64,000 nt of DNA from Calothrix sp. PCC 7507 (lineage in GTDB: Bacteria > Cyanobacteriota > Cyanobacteriia > Cyanobacteriales > Nostocaceae): positions 4,400,001 through 4,464,000 of the forward strand of contig NC_019682.1 of assembly GCF_000316575.1 (NCBI RefSeq), given 5' to 3'. Below, in pieces: positions 17,502 through 27,001 of the stretch. The position numbers and the translations under genes are program-made. The notes under the pieces were generated by a model. The model saw nothing but the letters and a program-made list of their open reading frames with translations, did not search any database and was not told where the DNA came from. Position 1 is the stretch's first letter. Every line of letters starts with the position of its first letter.

Positions 17502-18557
17502 ATGAGGACAAACTTTAGTCGGCGAAAATTTATCTTGTCTGGTTCTGCTACCTTTGCTACCAGCTTATTGTTGAAAGCTTGTAGTAGTAACCAAACGGCA
17601 ACACCAACAGCATCTGGTGGTAGTGAAGGGTTTAAAATAGCGATCGCACTTCCTGGAATCATCACCGATAAAGCCTGGAATCAATCTGGTTATGAAGGGA
17701 TAAACCTAGCCAAACAAAAACTAGGCGCAGAAACCGCCTATGTAGAAAAAGTAGCACAAGCAGATCAAACAGAAGTGCTAACAGATTTCGCCCGTAAGGG
17801 ATACAATGTAGTTTTTGCCCACGGTGGGCAATTTGATGCTGCAATCGAACAAGTCGCTGCACAATTTCCCAATACGTTTTTTGTGGGAGTTAATGGTAAT
17901 CTCAAAGGCGAAAATATCGCTGCTTTGCGAATAGATCACCTCCAAGGTAGTTATTTATGTGGCATAATTGGTGCTTCTATCACTAAATCTAATAAGCTAG
18001 CGTATATCGCTGGACAAGAATTTCCCGCCACCCAAGAAGAATTACGCGGATTTGAATTAGGGGCAAAATCAATCAAGCCAAATATCCAGATTGCTTCTAC
18101 ATTTACAGGTGATTGGAATGATGTTTCTCAAGCAAAAGAAGCCACTCTGGCGTTGATATCCTCAGGTGCTGATGTCATCTATCAATGGTTAGATAATGCT
18201 TCGGCTACAGTCTTACAAACAGCTAGTGAAAAAGGAGTCTACGCTTTTGGTAATACGCAAGATCAATTAGATATTGCTCCCAAAGCAGTTTTAACTACTG
18301 CTGTGAAGCGGTTAGATATAGCTATCGAATATCTAGCAGAACTAGCAAAGCAAAAACAACTAAAAGGGCAGATATATACAATTGGATTGGAACGTCCAGA
18401 TATATTATCTTTAGGAAGATTTGGAGCAGCAGTTTCAGAACAAGTTAAACAAAATGCACTGAAAACAAAGCAAGAAATTATCGATAAAAAAATCATTTTT
18501 GAAAATTGCCAAGACAGTGGTAAAAATACCCGCTGTGTGAAAAAAGCCACAGCATAA
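17502..18557 (+). CDS. BMP-family ABC transporter substrate-binding lipoprotein (purine nucleoside type)
   Basis: 351 residues. A Tat- or Sec-like signal (SRRKFILSGSATFA) ends in the lipobox LLLKAC with the lipidated Cys. The body is a periplasmic binding protein of the basic membrane protein family: IAIALPGIITDKAWNQSGYEG at the N-terminus, the VFAHGGQFDAAIEQ segment and FVGVNGNL. BMP proteins such as PnrA and NupN bind purine nucleosides. It sits directly before the matching ATPase and after xanthine dehydrogenase genes, so it should supply purines for catabolism. Confidence 0.88.
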   Translation: MRTNFSRRKFILSGSATFATSLLLKACSSNQTATPTASGGSEGFKIAIALPGIITDKAWNQSGYEGINLAKQKLGAETAYVEKVAQADQTEVLTDFARKGYNVVFAHGGQFDAAIEQVAAQFPNTFFVGVNGNLKGENIAALRIDHLQGSYLCGIIGASITKSNKLAYIAGQEFPATQEELRGFELGAKSIKPNIQIASTFTGDWNDVSQAKEATLALISSGADVIYQWLDNASATVLQTASEKGVYAFGNTQDQLDIAPKAVLTTAVKRLDIAIEYLAELAKQKQLKGQIYTIGLERPDILSLGRFGAAVSEQVKQNALKTKQEIIDKKIIFENCQDSGKNTRCVKKATA

Positions 18558-18571
18558 TTGCATCTCAATAA

Positions 18572-18641
18572 CGTAGGGTGGGCAATACCCACCAACGAAA
18601 AAATTGATGTTTCAGATAAAGTTGGGCAATGCCCACCCTAC
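18572..18641. repeat. GTAGGGTGGGC...GCCCACCCTAC inverted repeat
   Basis: A dispersed palindrome lies between the binding-protein stop and the ATPase start. Its reading in the ATPase frame explains a spurious N-terminal extension of that gene. Relatives are at 30168-30225 and 61152-61212. Confidence 0.8.
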
Positions 18642-18659
18642 TATGTGATAAATATCCAA

Positions 18660-20129
18660 ATGACATATTTACGCTTAGAAAACATTACCAAATGCTTTGG
18701 TTCATTTATCGCCAACGATAACATTAGCCTGAATATTGAACCTGGAAAAATTCATGCAATTTTAGGTGAGAATGGGGCAGGAAAAACCACTTTAATGAAT
18801 ATTATTAGTGGACTTGAACAGCCTGATAATGGTAAAATTTACTTATTAGAAAAACCAATAAAAATCACCTCGCCTCATGAGGCAATTAAACTAGGTATTG
18901 GTATGATTCATCAACACTTCATGCTGATTCCTCAATTGACTGTCACAGAAAATATTATTCTCGGAACAGAGAACTGCTGGTATTTAAATCTGCATCAAAA
19001 GCATCAGGAAATTGCTGCATTATCTCAAATTTATGGATTAGAAGTTAACCCCACTGCCAAAGTAGAAAATTTACCTGTTGGGATACAACAGCGAGTAGAA
19101 ATTCTTAAAGTTCTTTACCGTCAAGCAAAATTGTTGATTCTCGATGAACCAACAGCAGTGCTGACGCTAACAGAAATAGAATCATTAATTGCTATCTTGC
19201 GTCAACTTGCTGCTGCTGGCAACACAATTATTTTTATTAGTCATAAGTTAGAAGAAGTGATGCAACTCTGTGATACAGTCACAGTTTTGCGGCGAGGAAA
19301 GGTAGTAGCAACGACAACAACTCAAGCCGCAACGCCTCAGCAATTAGCAGCATTGATGGTGGGGCGTGAAGTTGATTTAAATTTGCATAAATCCCCATTA
19401 TTACAAGGAAAGACTGTGTTATCAGTGCAGGGTTTACAAGTTGCTGATGACCGGGGTATTAATGTTGTACGTGATGTCTCTTTTCAATTACAGTCAGGGG
19501 AAATTTTAGGAATTGCCGGTGTTGATGGCAATGGACAGCGAGAATTAGCCGATGCGATCGCTCTTTTGCGAACTATTCAGCAAGGAACAATTGAATTCCC
19601 TAATCAACAAACAGAAATTATTGGTTATATCCCAGAAGATAGGCAGACAATGGGATTAGTATTGCAATTTAATATTGCTCAAAATTTAATTTTGAAAGCT
19701 TTTAAAAACTTGCCATTTTGTCGCCAGTTTTTGTTACAAAAAGCAGCGATAACTCAACATGCTCAAGCTGCGATTCAAGTGTTTGATATCCGCACGACAA
19801 GTGAAAATATTCAGGTAAGCCAACTTTCAGGGGGAAATCAACAAAAGGTGGTATTAGCAAGGGAATTGGCGCGAGAACCAGCGTTAATTATCGCCATGCA
19901 ACCAACACGGGGATTAGATGTCGGGGCGACGGAAGCAGTACATCTGCGGTTGTTAGCAGAACGCGATCGCGGTGCCGCAATTTTGTATATTTCTACCGAG
20001 TTAGAAGAGGTGATGAAAATGAGCGATCGCATTGCTGTCATCTACAGAGGTGAGTTTGTGGCTATCTTAGATGCACAAACAGCGACAATAGAGGAGATTG
20101 GTTTCTTAATGGCTGGGGGTGTAAAATGA
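18660..20129 (+). CDS. ABC transporter ATPase with two nucleotide-binding domains (nucleoside import, NupO/YufO-like)
   Basis: About 489 residues, a duplicated ABC ATPase. The N-terminal domain has Walker A GENGAGKTT, a degenerate signature (LPVGIQQRVEI) and Walker B LLILDEPTAVLT. The C-terminal domain has GVDGNGQREL in place of Walker A and a good signature LSGGNQQKV with IIAMQPTRGLDVG. This asymmetry is usual for the sugar/nucleoside import family. I start at ATG 18660 (MTYLRLENITKCFG); the frame opens at 18558, but that extension is encoded by a dispersed repeat. No permease genes follow, so the importer is incomplete at this locus. Confidence 0.88.
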   Translation: MTYLRLENITKCFGSFIANDNISLNIEPGKIHAILGENGAGKTTLMNIISGLEQPDNGKIYLLEKPIKITSPHEAIKLGIGMIHQHFMLIPQLTVTENIILGTENCWYLNLHQKHQEIAALSQIYGLEVNPTAKVENLPVGIQQRVEILKVLYRQAKLLILDEPTAVLTLTEIESLIAILRQLAAAGNTIIFISHKLEEVMQLCDTVTVLRRGKVVATTTTQAATPQQLAALMVGREVDLNLHKSPLLQGKTVLSVQGLQVADDRGINVVRDVSFQLQSGEILGIAGVDGNGQRELADAIALLRTIQQGTIEFPNQQTEIIGYIPEDRQTMGLVLQFNIAQNLILKAFKNLPFCRQFLLQKAAITQHAQAAIQVFDIRTTSENIQVSQLSGGNQQKVVLARELAREPALIIAMQPTRGLDVGATEAVHLRLLAERDRGAAILYISTELEEVMKMSDRIAVIYRGEFVAILDAQTATIEEIGFLMAGGVK

Positions 20130-20335
20130 CTGCAGAAGAAATGAAAAAGCTACATAGCAAAATTGATGCTGGAGTCAAAGTAGCAATTGCATCTGTAATT
20201 GAACGACATTGACAACTTGGTTAAGCTATTAGTATCATGCAAGATAGAAAAGTCATAACATTAACTACTGAAGACATACCAGCTATTCAAATTCAGCAAA
20301 ATCCTGAAAGTTATGTTACAAAAAACAAGCCCTAA
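20126..20335 (+). pseudogene. Small cyanobacterial gene broken by two in-frame stops
   Basis: An ATG overlapping the ATPase stop (ATGA) opens a frame of 28 codons (MTAEEMKKLHSKIDAGVKVA...). TGA at 20210-20212 and TAA four codons later interrupt it, and the same frame then continues for 32 codons from an ATG at 20237 (MQDRKVITLTTEDIP) to a stop at 20335. Read through, it looks like one ~69-residue helical protein ending in a short basic strand, of a kind I associate with small cyanobacterial hypothetical proteins. The two stops suggest recent decay. Confidence 0.55.
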
Positions 20336-20386
20336 ATAAGTTTTAATAGTATTTAAGCGGGGCAGTATTGGGTGCATCCCAATTAA

Positions 20387-20444
20387 GTAGTGCGAGCATC
20401 TTGCTCGCTTTTATCTATATACGCGAGCGAGACGCTCGCACTAC
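20387..20444. repeat. GTAGTGCGAGCATCTTGCTCGC palindromic repeat
   Basis: An imperfect double palindrome: GTAGTGCGAGC and GCTCGCACTAC at the ends with inner GCGAGC stems. It belongs to the same family as the cores of the elements at 55749-55860 and 59081-59193. The remainder of the gap 20336-20640 shows no gene. Confidence 0.75.
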
Positions 20445-20640
20445 ACCATTCTGTAGATGCTCCCGGCAATATTAATATGTCTCACTTTAACTCAACTTAT
20501 AGCGTTTCTCAACAAGCGTGAGGTACATCGGTAAGGGCACGGCAGTGCTGTGCTACTACATAGCGTCATATAATTTCGTACTCCATCTGAATGGGAACTG
20601 CCATACAAATACGCTAAAATTTTTGGATTTTGGACTCTCT

Positions 20641-22533
20641 TTAATTATTATTCTTCACTTCACTAATAGCTTCTAATAATTGGTTAGCTGTGTAAGGTTT
20701 AGATAAAAATGCTTTGATACCTAACTCATAAGCTGCATTAACCTTATTGCTAGAAGCAAGTCCACTAACTGCAATAATTTTGATTTGAGGATTAATTTTT
20801 TTCAATGTTCTGATGGTAGTGATCCCATCCATAGACGGCATCACCATATCAGTCAAAACCAGGGATATTTGCTCACGATGTTCTGCATATAAGGCTATGG
20901 CTTCAATGCCATCACAAGCTGTAATAACTTGATAATTATGATTTTCTAGAGATGCTTTGGTAACGTCTCGAATAGCAGCTTCATCATCTACAACTAAAAT
21001 CAATTCTCCATTACCAGCAGGCAATTCTCTGTCTGGTTCTTCTAATATTTCTTTTGCTCCTTTTGCTGGCAAAAATACTTTAAATTGGCTGCCTCTTCCG
21101 TTTTCACTCAAGACGCTAATAAAACCTCCGTGGCTTTTAATAATTCCCAGTACTGTGGAAAGACCTAAACCAGTACCTTTTCCAAGTTCTTTAGTAGTAA
21201 AAAATGGCTCAAATATGCGGTCTAATATTTCCGGACGAATACCGATTCCGGTATCAGTAACATTAACTAAAATATAACAGCCAACTTTGGCATCAATATT
21301 CATTCTGGCATAATTTTCATCAATCAAGAAGTTTTCTGCATGGATTTTTAAAACTCCGCCATTGGGCATAGCATCACGAGCATTAACACACAAATTCATG
21401 AGTACTTGATGCAGTTGGGTAGGATCACCAGATACAGTCCAAAGATTTTGCGGCATTTGGGTTTGGACTTCAATTGATTTGGGAAATGTTTCTCTAATAA
21501 TTTGCTGAATTTCTATAATTAAATGCTTTAATTGTAAAAGTGTCCGCTCTCCCTCAAGTCCACGAGTAAAAGATAGTACTTGCTTAACTAGATTTGCTCC
21601 ACGTTTAGCATTAGAAATTAATATTGGTAGTAGACGACGCGATCGCTCATCATGAACTTGTGATTCTAAAAGCTGTGCTGTCATGAGAATTGGCGCAAGA
21701 ACATTGTTTAAATCGTGGGCGATCCCGCTGGCTAGAGTGCCAATGCTTTCTAATCGCTGGGCGCGCAGAAATTGGGCTTCTAGCTGCTTTTTTTGGGTAA
21801 TATCAGTGTTAACTACAAGAATTGATTGCGCTGTTTTATCAAACTCCTTGACTAGTGTCCAACGGCTCTCGACAATAATTTCTTGGTTAGATTTCGTTCT
21901 TTGATATAACTCTCCTTCCCATGAGCCATTTTTCATGATATTATTGAGGGCTTCTTGTAATAAATGTAAATTTTTTTCCTGCCAAAGTTTTTGTGTTTTT
22001 TTACCAATTACTTCTTCTTTTTTCCAACCATAAAGACTTTCAGCAGCTTTATTCCAAAATAAAATTTGATTATCTAAACTATGCACAAAAATTGCATCGG
22101 TGGCGACATCGAGCAAAGCAGCTTGTTCGCGGATTTTTTGTTCTGTTTGTTTGCGTTCAATGGCGTAGCGAATAGAACGCTCTAGTAATGGTGCTGTCAA
22201 CTGGCTTTTTTCTAAATAATCTGCCGCTCCCGCTCTCATTGCATCTAAATCTATTTCCCGCTCTCCCTGGCCAGTTAATAAAATAATTGGTGAGGCGCAA
22301 CCATGAGCGATCGCTGCGCGCAATAGTTCTAGTCCGTTGTGTGTGCCTAGGCGGTAGTCTACAAGATAAATATCATATTGGTTATGTGCGATCGCATCCC
22401 ATGCTGCCGCATAATTGTCTACCCATTTCAACTCACAACCAGCTACCTGAAATTCACTCACCCAATAACTAGTTAAAATGTAATCATCTTCATCATCATC
22501 AATTAAAAGAACTTTGATTAAGTTATTTTCCAT
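20641..22533 (-). CDS. Hybrid sensor histidine kinase, REC-PAS-HisKA-HATPase-REC
   Basis: 630 residues with no transmembrane segment, so cytoplasmic. Receiver 1 (about 6-125) has acidic residues IDDDEDD and phosphoacceptor Asp59 in LVDYR. A PAS domain covers about 140-250. The HisKA helix has His273 in GIAHDLNNVL, followed by an HATPase domain with PFFTTKELGKGTGLGLS. Receiver 2 (about 505-625) has LVVDDEAA and LTDMVMPSMDG. Receivers at both ends suit a phosphorelay. The HDLNN H-box belongs to the NtrB-like class. No dedicated output regulator is adjacent; the next gene is a second hybrid kinase, transcribed the same way. Confidence 0.9.
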   Translation of the reverse strand: MENNLIKVLLIDDDEDDYILTSYWVSEFQVAGCELKWVDNYAAAWDAIAHNQYDIYLVDYRLGTHNGLELLRAAIAHGCASPIILLTGQGEREIDLDAMRAGAADYLEKSQLTAPLLERSIRYAIERKQTEQKIREQAALLDVATDAIFVHSLDNQILFWNKAAESLYGWKKEEVIGKKTQKLWQEKNLHLLQEALNNIMKNGSWEGELYQRTKSNQEIIVESRWTLVKEFDKTAQSILVVNTDITQKKQLEAQFLRAQRLESIGTLASGIAHDLNNVLAPILMTAQLLESQVHDERSRRLLPILISNAKRGANLVKQVLSFTRGLEGERTLLQLKHLIIEIQQIIRETFPKSIEVQTQMPQNLWTVSGDPTQLHQVLMNLCVNARDAMPNGGVLKIHAENFLIDENYARMNIDAKVGCYILVNVTDTGIGIRPEILDRIFEPFFTTKELGKGTGLGLSTVLGIIKSHGGFISVLSENGRGSQFKVFLPAKGAKEILEEPDRELPAGNGELILVVDDEAAIRDVTKASLENHNYQVITACDGIEAIALYAEHREQISLVLTDMVMPSMDGITTIRTLKKINPQIKIIAVSGLASSNKVNAAYELGIKAFLSKPYTANQLLEAISEVKNNN

Positions 22534-22833
22534 TTCTGCCTCCTGCGGCTCCTAGTGCGCTACGGCGCAAATAAACCACCTATTCCAAAACCATAAAAAG
22601 CTGACTGCACAGGTTTCTCTATTTCCGACTTCATAGTTTATACTTCAGACTTTATCGTCATCAGCCATTAAGATTGTGACGTTTTTTTGGCAACCGTCCA
22701 CTACAAATAGTCTCCTTTGTACTAGTTATTAGTATTAATTAATAAATCGCAATCAATTATCTAGGACAGTTGTATGGTTAACCTTGTTTTGGAGCTAGCC
22801 GTAATCCTTCTCCAGTCAGAAAAATTAGCGGGG
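22534..22833. other. Intergenic gap between the two hybrid kinases
   Basis: 300 bases, AT-rich. I see no gene, no tRNA and no clear operator. It presumably contains the promoter of the 630-residue kinase. Confidence 0.6.
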
Positions 22834-25752
22834 TTAATTAACAGGTAATGTCACAATAAATCTTGTCCCTTTTCCTAGCGTGCTTTCTGCTGTAATACTC
22901 CCATGATGTATCTCGGCAATTTTCCGGCAGATAGCTAATCCCATCCCTGTACCTTCATAGTCTCTACGACTATGGAGACGTTGAAAAACATTGAAGATGC
23001 GATCAAGATACTTTTCTTCAAAACCAATGCCATTATCTTCAACGATGATTTGACACAGTTCAGAACTAATGACAACTTTATCTAATTGATTATTTAATAA
23101 TTGACTATAAATTTTAACCACAGGTGGTACTTGTTGACAGTGAAATTTGAGAGCGTTGCCAATCAAATTTTGCAATAATTGGCGCATTTGTAGAGGATCA
23201 GCTTTAATTATGGGTAATTCACCTACTTCTACATGTCCTCTAGTTTGTTGGATACGCACTTCTAAATCAGACAATACTTCTTTGGTTATTTGTGCTAAAT
23301 CTACTGGTACAAAAGCCTGTGCCTTAGTAGTAACTCGTGAAAGTTTTAACAAATCTTCAATTAACGTTTCCATTCTCTCGGCTGCGTTCTGCATCCGTTC
23401 CAGATAGTCCAACCCTTGTTCAGTTAAAGTTGCGCCGCAGGTGGCTTTAAGTCGCTCTCCAAAAGTCTTAATCTTACGCAGTGGCTCTTGCAAATCGTGA
23501 GAGGCGATAAAAGCAAATTGTTGCAATTCTTCATTAGAACGGGTGAGTTCTTTCCGCTGACGAGTTTCTTGTTCTAAAATGTAGCTCTGAGCTAAAGCAA
23601 TACCTATTTGATCTGCCAGTTGTCGCAAAAGTTGAATTTCCCAATCAGTCCACTCGCGGGAATGTGTACACTGATGGGTGATGAGCAGTCCCCAAAGTTG
23701 ATTTTGGCGAAAAATTGGCACAACAAGGTTGGCTCTAACAGCAAATTTTGCTAGCAATTCAATGTGGCAAGGTTGGATATCTGTCTGATAAATGTCATTA
23801 ATTACACAAATGTTACCTTGTCGATATTTCTCGATGTATTTTTCCCAAAAGCAAGGGTCGATAATGTGCTGTCCCAAAAGGACAGGTAAACCGAGAACTA
23901 CTGCTTCTTCAACTACGATGAAAGAACCATCGGATTTGAGCCGCAAAATTAAGACACGATCTGCGTGTAGTAGTTGTTGGACTTCTGTAACACTGGTTGG
24001 GAGAATTTCCTCAATGCGTAAAGACTGGCGAATTTTGAGGGTGACATCCGCGAATAATTGCGATCGCCAGTTTTGACGTTCTAATTCTGCTTGAGCGCGT
24101 TTGCTCTCAGTGATGTCCACCATCCCGCCAATCATTCGCACTGGCTTACCTGTATCGTCATGAACAACATAACCCCGATCAAAAATCTCAGCATAAGAGC
24201 CATCACTACGGCGAAAGCGATACTCATTTGACCAGAATTTTTCACCACTATCAATCACAGCCCGCATGTGAGTAGCAATTCTGTATTTATCATCTGGATG
24301 CAGATTTTCCAGCCACCAGTAAGGGTTGGAATTTACTTCTGCTGTCGAGTAACCAAAAAGTTTCTCCACAGCTAAATTCCACCACACTTGATAAGTGAGC
24401 AAATCCCAGTCCCACACAGCATCATTAGTAGCACGGGCGACTATCTGGAACCGTTCTTCACTTTTTTTGAGTGCCTCTTCTACCCGGTGGCGCTCAATGG
24501 CTGTAGCCAGAACATTGGCCACAGCTTGGAGAAAATAAATATCATCTTTGGTAAAAGTAGACTTTTTGTTTGTGTGTGCCCGTAAAACCCCAAATGGTAT
24601 CTCTTTGCCATGAATGACAACGCTAACGTTCCCCATCCTTTGCTGATCATCCAGTAGACTTGTTTCTAGAAATAGCTTTTCTGTGTAGAGGTTCTCACTC
24701 AAAATTGGCTCTGGCGAAAATCGGGTGCTGAAAGCGACATTGTTCACTGGTTCCTGTTGCCAACCCACCTCTGCTTTTAGCATTAATGTATTACCATCTG
24801 GGAGAAGTTCTAAAACCTGGCAAGAGTGAATCTTGAGGCATTGGGCAACAAGTGTCACACACAAATTCATCAGCCTGCTCAAATCTGTATCAGCTAGTGC
24901 TATTTGACTGAGTTCTGCTACTATTGCTTGCTGCTGGGCATAAGATTCTAACTTTTCTGCTGCTTGTTTGCGCTTAGTAATGTCCATGTCTACCCCAGAC
25001 ATTCGCACAGCTACTCCCGATGCGTCGCGCCAGACTACTCCTTTGCTGACTAACCAGCGAATACTACCATCGGGTAGCACAGCACGAAATTCGATGTCAT
25101 ATTCTGCTCCTGCTTCAATAGCCTGCATGACCGAGTAGTTGACAAAATCGCGGTCTTGGGGGTGAATGCTGCGAATAAAACCTTCATAAGTACCATCGAA
25201 AGCATCTTTTTCTAAGCCCAACAGTGCTGCTTTGTGATCTGACCAAGTCACTTTGTTGGTGGTGATATCCCAGTCCCAAGCACCCATTTGGGCAGCCTCT
25301 AACGCTATTTGCAGTTGTGCTTCCCGTCGTTTTGCGGCTTCTGTTTGCTGCCGCAATTCCTGCATAGTGCGATTAGCTTCTAGGAGACGGCGCACTCTTT
25401 GACTTAATACTGGCCATTGAATCGGCTTGGTAATCAAATCAGTTGCACCCACAGCAAAAGCTGCTGTCACTGATGCTTGATCGTAAAGAGCAGTAATCAT
25501 CACGATCGGTGTAGTGTCAGCATTGGGGAGTTTTTGCAATTCAGCACAACACGTAAAGCCATCCATCACTGGCATTAAAGCATCTAACAGCACTAAGTCT
25601 GGCTTTAAGCGGATACAAGTAGCGATCGCCTCTGAGCCATTACTAGCCTCTGCCACTTGATAACCTGCTTCTTCCATCAGATCACATAGATGTATTCGTG
25701 TTAAATCGTCATCGTCTACAACCAGAATCAAGGCAGAATCTTGTTGAGTCAT
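22834..25752 (-). CDS. Sensor histidine kinase REC-PAS-GAF-PAS-GAF(CBCR-like)-HisKA-HATPase
   Basis: 972 residues. An N-terminal receiver (8-125, Asp57 in LLDALMPVMDG) is followed by PAS (about 145-262), GAF (about 285-425), PAS (about 430-550) and a second GAF (about 565-725). HisKA has His752 (FIASHDLQEPLRK, the phytochrome-type H-box) and HATPase has DNGIGF and GTGMGLAICRKI. The second GAF carries DPCF at 632-635 and a CH pair at 662-663 (PCHIELL), followed by ANLVVPI and LWGLLITHQC. These are the features of DXCF-type cyanobacteriochrome domains that bind a bilin through two cysteines. A light sensor is therefore plausible. Confidence 0.88.
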   Translation of the reverse strand: MTQQDSALILVVDDDDLTRIHLCDLMEEAGYQVAEASNGSEAIATCIRLKPDLVLLDALMPVMDGFTCCAELQKLPNADTTPIVMITALYDQASVTAAFAVGATDLITKPIQWPVLSQRVRRLLEANRTMQELRQQTEAAKRREAQLQIALEAAQMGAWDWDITTNKVTWSDHKAALLGLEKDAFDGTYEGFIRSIHPQDRDFVNYSVMQAIEAGAEYDIEFRAVLPDGSIRWLVSKGVVWRDASGVAVRMSGVDMDITKRKQAAEKLESYAQQQAIVAELSQIALADTDLSRLMNLCVTLVAQCLKIHSCQVLELLPDGNTLMLKAEVGWQQEPVNNVAFSTRFSPEPILSENLYTEKLFLETSLLDDQQRMGNVSVVIHGKEIPFGVLRAHTNKKSTFTKDDIYFLQAVANVLATAIERHRVEEALKKSEERFQIVARATNDAVWDWDLLTYQVWWNLAVEKLFGYSTAEVNSNPYWWLENLHPDDKYRIATHMRAVIDSGEKFWSNEYRFRRSDGSYAEIFDRGYVVHDDTGKPVRMIGGMVDITESKRAQAELERQNWRSQLFADVTLKIRQSLRIEEILPTSVTEVQQLLHADRVLILRLKSDGSFIVVEEAVVLGLPVLLGQHIIDPCFWEKYIEKYRQGNICVINDIYQTDIQPCHIELLAKFAVRANLVVPIFRQNQLWGLLITHQCTHSREWTDWEIQLLRQLADQIGIALAQSYILEQETRQRKELTRSNEELQQFAFIASHDLQEPLRKIKTFGERLKATCGATLTEQGLDYLERMQNAAERMETLIEDLLKLSRVTTKAQAFVPVDLAQITKEVLSDLEVRIQQTRGHVEVGELPIIKADPLQMRQLLQNLIGNALKFHCQQVPPVVKIYSQLLNNQLDKVVISSELCQIIVEDNGIGFEEKYLDRIFNVFQRLHSRRDYEGTGMGLAICRKIAEIHHGSITAESTLGKGTRFIVTLPVN

Positions 25753-26367
25753 GTTTTATTTGTCAGTGGTCAGGAGGTAGGAGTCGGGAGGTGGGAGTCG
25801 GGAGGTGGGAGTTATATCATGTGCGGCTGATTAGTTATAATTTCTCCATCTGTGTAAAAATCTGCTCCCTGACCCCTGCTATATCCCAACGATAATTATT
25901 TACGCCAACCTACCTAATTTTATCTTGATGTTGGGTATTGGGTGTTATGGACTCAGAGCCATCATTAGCCGCTATGATTGGCAATTATGATTTTGTCAAC
26001 TACCCACACTTCGGAATAGTAGAAGTGTGGGCTGCCGATCTCATCGACAGCTGAGGAATGATTCCGCAAAGCTCCACTCAGAATGACTTTTTATACCTGA
26101 TAAAACTTTTCAAATATGCTCTTAGGCAGAAAAGACTCATCGCTCTTTGCCCTTTATACTAAAAACGGTTTAGAACTGTCATTCTGACTAAAGGGAAGAA
26201 TCTCCGAGATACTTCTCTTCACTGCGTTACGCTCAGTATGACAAAGTTCAGCTTTTATCCGTTTGTAGTATAACAATGCCTATTCAAGCATTTTAAACAA
26301 CTTAGTAAAGCGGGTAATTCTCACATATTTATGTATTTATGACGTTATTTTTGGACTAGTAATACTT
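25753..26367. other. Gene-free region with short direct repeats
   Basis: 615 bases between a kinase start and MoaE. It begins with three copies of GGAGGTGGGAGTCG-like units (about 25772-25813). It continues with fragments of dispersed repeats, including the TCATTCTGAC...GAATGAC type around 26080 and 26180. No open frame of interest was seen. Confidence 0.6.
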
Positions 26368-26865
26368 ATGACAAACAATCTGAAGTCAGTTCTGAAAAAT
26401 ACATTGACTTCTCCCCTTAAATCTAGAGAAGAAGATAGCTTTGCTATTACCTTAGCACCATTGTCTTTTGAAGAAATATATGCTAAGGCCGATGATGCCG
26501 CTAATGGTGCTGTAGTGATCATGAGTGGGATGGTTCGTAATCAAACTGATGGTAAACCTGTAGTTGCTTTAGAGTATCAAGCTTATGAACCAATGGCGTT
26601 GCGGGTATTTTGGCAAATTGCTGCTGACATTCGCTCTCTGTGGCCTGATGTCAATCGGGTAGCGATTTATCATCGCATTGGGCGTTTGCAAGTTGGCGCC
26701 ATCAGCGTTGTGGTGGCAGTGGGTTGTCCCCATCGAAGTGAGGCTTTTGAGGCTTGTCGCTATGCTATTGACACCCTCAAACATAATGCACCCATTTGGA
26801 AAAAGGAGCATTGGCAAGATGGTTCGAGCAGCTGGGTAAATATTGGTGCTTGTGAACAGAGTTGA
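26368..26865 (+). CDS. moaE: Molybdopterin synthase catalytic (large) subunit MoaE
   Basis: 165 residues. Seen: GAVVIMSGMVRNQTDGKPV, LEYQAYEPMA, IYHRIGRLQVGAISVVVAV, and the catalytic lysine region HNAPIWKKEHW. MoaE, with the small subunit MoaD, inserts sulfur into precursor Z (cPMP) to make molybdopterin. It is about 6 kb from the xanthine dehydrogenase block and alone, so it probably serves all molybdoenzymes of the cell. The N-terminus has about 20 extra residues compared with the usual size. Confidence 0.92.
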   Translation: MTNNLKSVLKNTLTSPLKSREEDSFAITLAPLSFEEIYAKADDAANGAVVIMSGMVRNQTDGKPVVALEYQAYEPMALRVFWQIAADIRSLWPDVNRVAIYHRIGRLQVGAISVVVAVGCPHRSEAFEACRYAIDTLKHNAPIWKKEHWQDGSSSWVNIGACEQS

Positions 26866-27001
26866 TAAATGTTGACGGTTGACGGTTAAAGACTATACTT
26901 CGACTGCGCTCAGTCACTATAATGAGGATGGACATCCAAAAGGTGAGTATTCGTGCAACATAACTCAATCCAAAATCTAAAATCCAAAATCCAAAATTGA
27001 G

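Noticed and set aside
18558-18659. N-terminal 34-residue extension of the nucleoside ABC ATPase
   Set aside because: It is encoded by a dispersed GTAGGGTGGGC palindrome; family homology begins at the ATG at 18660.
20126-20335. Stop-codon readthrough or selenocysteine at the TGA at 20210
   Set aside because: A second stop (TAA) follows four codons later and no structure suggesting recoding was seen; decay is simpler.
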